Assembly (NCBI GenBank): GCA_963833505.1
Contig: CAWHYG010000007.1
Coordinates: 372,001 to 436,000, forward strand
DNA from: CAWHYG01 sp963833505
GTDB lineage: Bacteria; Eisenbacteria; RBG-16-71-46; CAIMUX01
Reading direction: 5' to 3'
Length of the DNA stretch: 64,000 nt
Shown: piece after piece, positions 63,101-64,000 of the stretch
Layout of the letters: each line of letters opens with the position of its first letter
Position numbering within the stretch: the stretch's first letter is position 1
Program-made: the position numbers and the translations under genes
The notes under the pieces: model-generated
What the model was told of the DNA's origin: nothing
What the model saw: the letters and a program-made list of their open reading frames with translations, nothing else
The model's database searches: none

Positions 63101-64000
63101 GACCGGAAGACCCGCGGGAAGGCGCGCGCCGGGCGAACGGATCGGGAAGAGGCGGACCCGGGCGGATGCGCGACGCCGCCGCCGATCCGGGCGGTCCCCG
63201 CATCCGGGAAGGCGGCCCCGCACGCCAGCGCGACGCCGGAAGCGGCGGCGGAGCCGCTCTCAGCGGCCGGCTTTCCGCGGTGTCCCTTTTCGATCTCTGT
63301 CAGTTCCTCATGCTCAACCGCAAGACCGGCACGCTCGAGGTGCGTTCGGACTCGGGCGGCCTCCAGCTGACCTTCCAGGAGGGACAGCTCATGAACGCGT
63401 CCGACGGCACCCTCCGGGATGCCGAGGGCGTGGTCTTCCGGGCGCTGCAATGGCCGGCGGGAACCTTCGAATTCAACCCCGGCCCGGTTCCACCCGAGCG
63501 CCGCATCGAGGCGTCGACGGAGAACATCCTCCTGGAGTCGGCTCGGCGGATCGACGAGATGAGAGCTTCGGGGGAGACGGGGGATGCCGGCGAGCCCGAA
63601 ACCACGCGGGAAGCCGCGTTCCGAGAGACCCAACAGCGAGCGGAAGCGCTCTCTGAAGCGTTCCGGACCGCGGTCGGAGCCAGCGGGGCCGGGATGTTCG
63701 GGTGGAAGAACGCCGCGTTCCAGCTCCTCTCGAGCGGCGAGGCGGAACGGCTCCTCCTGGGATCCGAGGGAGATTTGTGGGCGCTCGCGCCGGATGGGGC
63801 CCGGCATCTTCGCAACCTCGGGTCCGACGAAGCGCAGGCCTGGATGGAAGAGGTGTTTCCGGCGGCCGACCGTCGAGGAAGCGCGCGCCGGGCACCGGGA
63901 CCTTCCCGCCGTTCCATCCCCGGGCCGGACGGGATCTGCCTCTCGGCGTTCCACTGGAGCGGAGCGCATGGATCCCGGCTGATCGTCGGAAAGGCTCCCG
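63097..64000 (+). CDS. DUF4388 (PATAN-like) domain protein, 3' end outside window
   Basis: GTG 63097 overlaps the pilT stop (GTGA), and the frame is open to the last base. After about 50 Arg/Gly-rich residues comes LSGRLSAVSLFDLCQFLMLNRKTGTLEVRS and LQLTFQEGQLMNASDG, the DUF4388 fold, running to ILLESARRIDEM. Beyond it, about residues 190-300 (GMFGWKNAAFQLLSSGEAERLLL) are not recognised. DUF4388/PATAN proteins occur in motility and surface-sensing signalling, which fits the coupling to pilT. Confidence 0.8.
   Translation, partial: MRPEDPREGARRANGSGRGGPGRMRDAAADPGGPRIREGGPARQRDAGSGGGAALSGRLSAVSLFDLCQFLMLNRKTGTLEVRSDSGGLQLTFQEGQLMNASDGTLRDAEGVVFRALQWPAGTFEFNPGPVPPERRIEASTENILLESARRIDEMRASGETGDAGEPETTREAAFRETQQRAEALSEAFRTAVGASGAGMFGWKNAAFQLLSSGEAERLLLGSEGDLWALAPDGARHLRNLGSDEAQAWMEEVFPAADRRGSARRAPGPSRRSIPGPDGICLSAFHWSGAHGSRLIVGKAP

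Overview
This is a GC-rich bacterial chromosome segment whose genes mostly lie in long, tightly packed runs. An Omp85/TamB pair, several lipoproteins and beta-barrel proteins show a Gram-negative envelope. Four large secreted proteins end in a short Ig-like tail of the FlgD/type-IX-like kind (a GxHxxxWDGRDxxGxxxxxGxYxxR pattern). These tails, the deoxyhypusine-synthase-like enzyme and kinase-TPR regulators suggest a deep-branching member of the FCB group or a neighbour such as Candidatus Eisenbacteria. That placement is an inference; no rRNA is present.

Layout. 1-16.2 kb (+): uppS (5' end outside the window), cdsA and dxr (lipid carrier, phospholipid and isoprenoid precursors), a TamA-like Omp85 protein and TamB, a UvrD/PcrA helicase, a frameshifted LarA-like gene, purD, purE and a methyltransferase. 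16.4-27.4 kb: mixed strands, with an FAD oxidoreductase, a CoA-type NUDIX hydrolase, the deoxyhypusine-synthase homologue with a coiled-coil tail, a TsaC/YrdC protein, a frameshifted membrane glycosyltransferase, lipoproteins, murB and tRNA-Leu(CAA). 27.6 kb: tRNA-Ala(GGC) with a clear terminator. 28-41 kb: a GAF-AAA+-Fis regulator with ruined ATPase motifs, a probable insertion sequence, a protein kinase-TPR giant and three secreted proteins. 41-52.9 kb: clpP, dCMP deaminase, trmB, a DUF2225 protein, mrp, maeB, tyrA, an M50 protease and two glycosyltransferase-type genes. 53-61 kb: a second set made of a secreted FG-GAP protein, an intact sigma-54 activator and a second kinase-TPR giant. 61.3-64 kb: a lipoprotein behind a sigma-54-like promoter, pilT, and a DUF4388 gene running off the window.

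Two themes stand out. First, the regulator plus kinase-TPR pair occurs twice, each time beside secreted proteins. In set A (28-35 kb) the AAA+ motifs are lost in the activator and the Walker lysine is lost in the kinase protein, while the kinase catalytic loop looks normal. In set B (53-61 kb) the AAA+ motifs are intact and the kinase loop is altered. Set B also has candidate activator sites and a -24/-12 promoter between activator and kinase. Second, many conserved enzymes (CdsA, UvrD, LarA-like, PurD, a methyltransferase, TyrA, a glycosyltransferase, kinase B) carry in-frame, low-complexity Ala/Gly/Pro/Ser insertions. Several are visibly built from degenerate tandem DNA repeats, and similar repeats occur between genes.

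Two genes (LarA-like and the membrane glycosyltransferase) are each broken by one apparent extra base. Either may be a real mutation or a sequence error.
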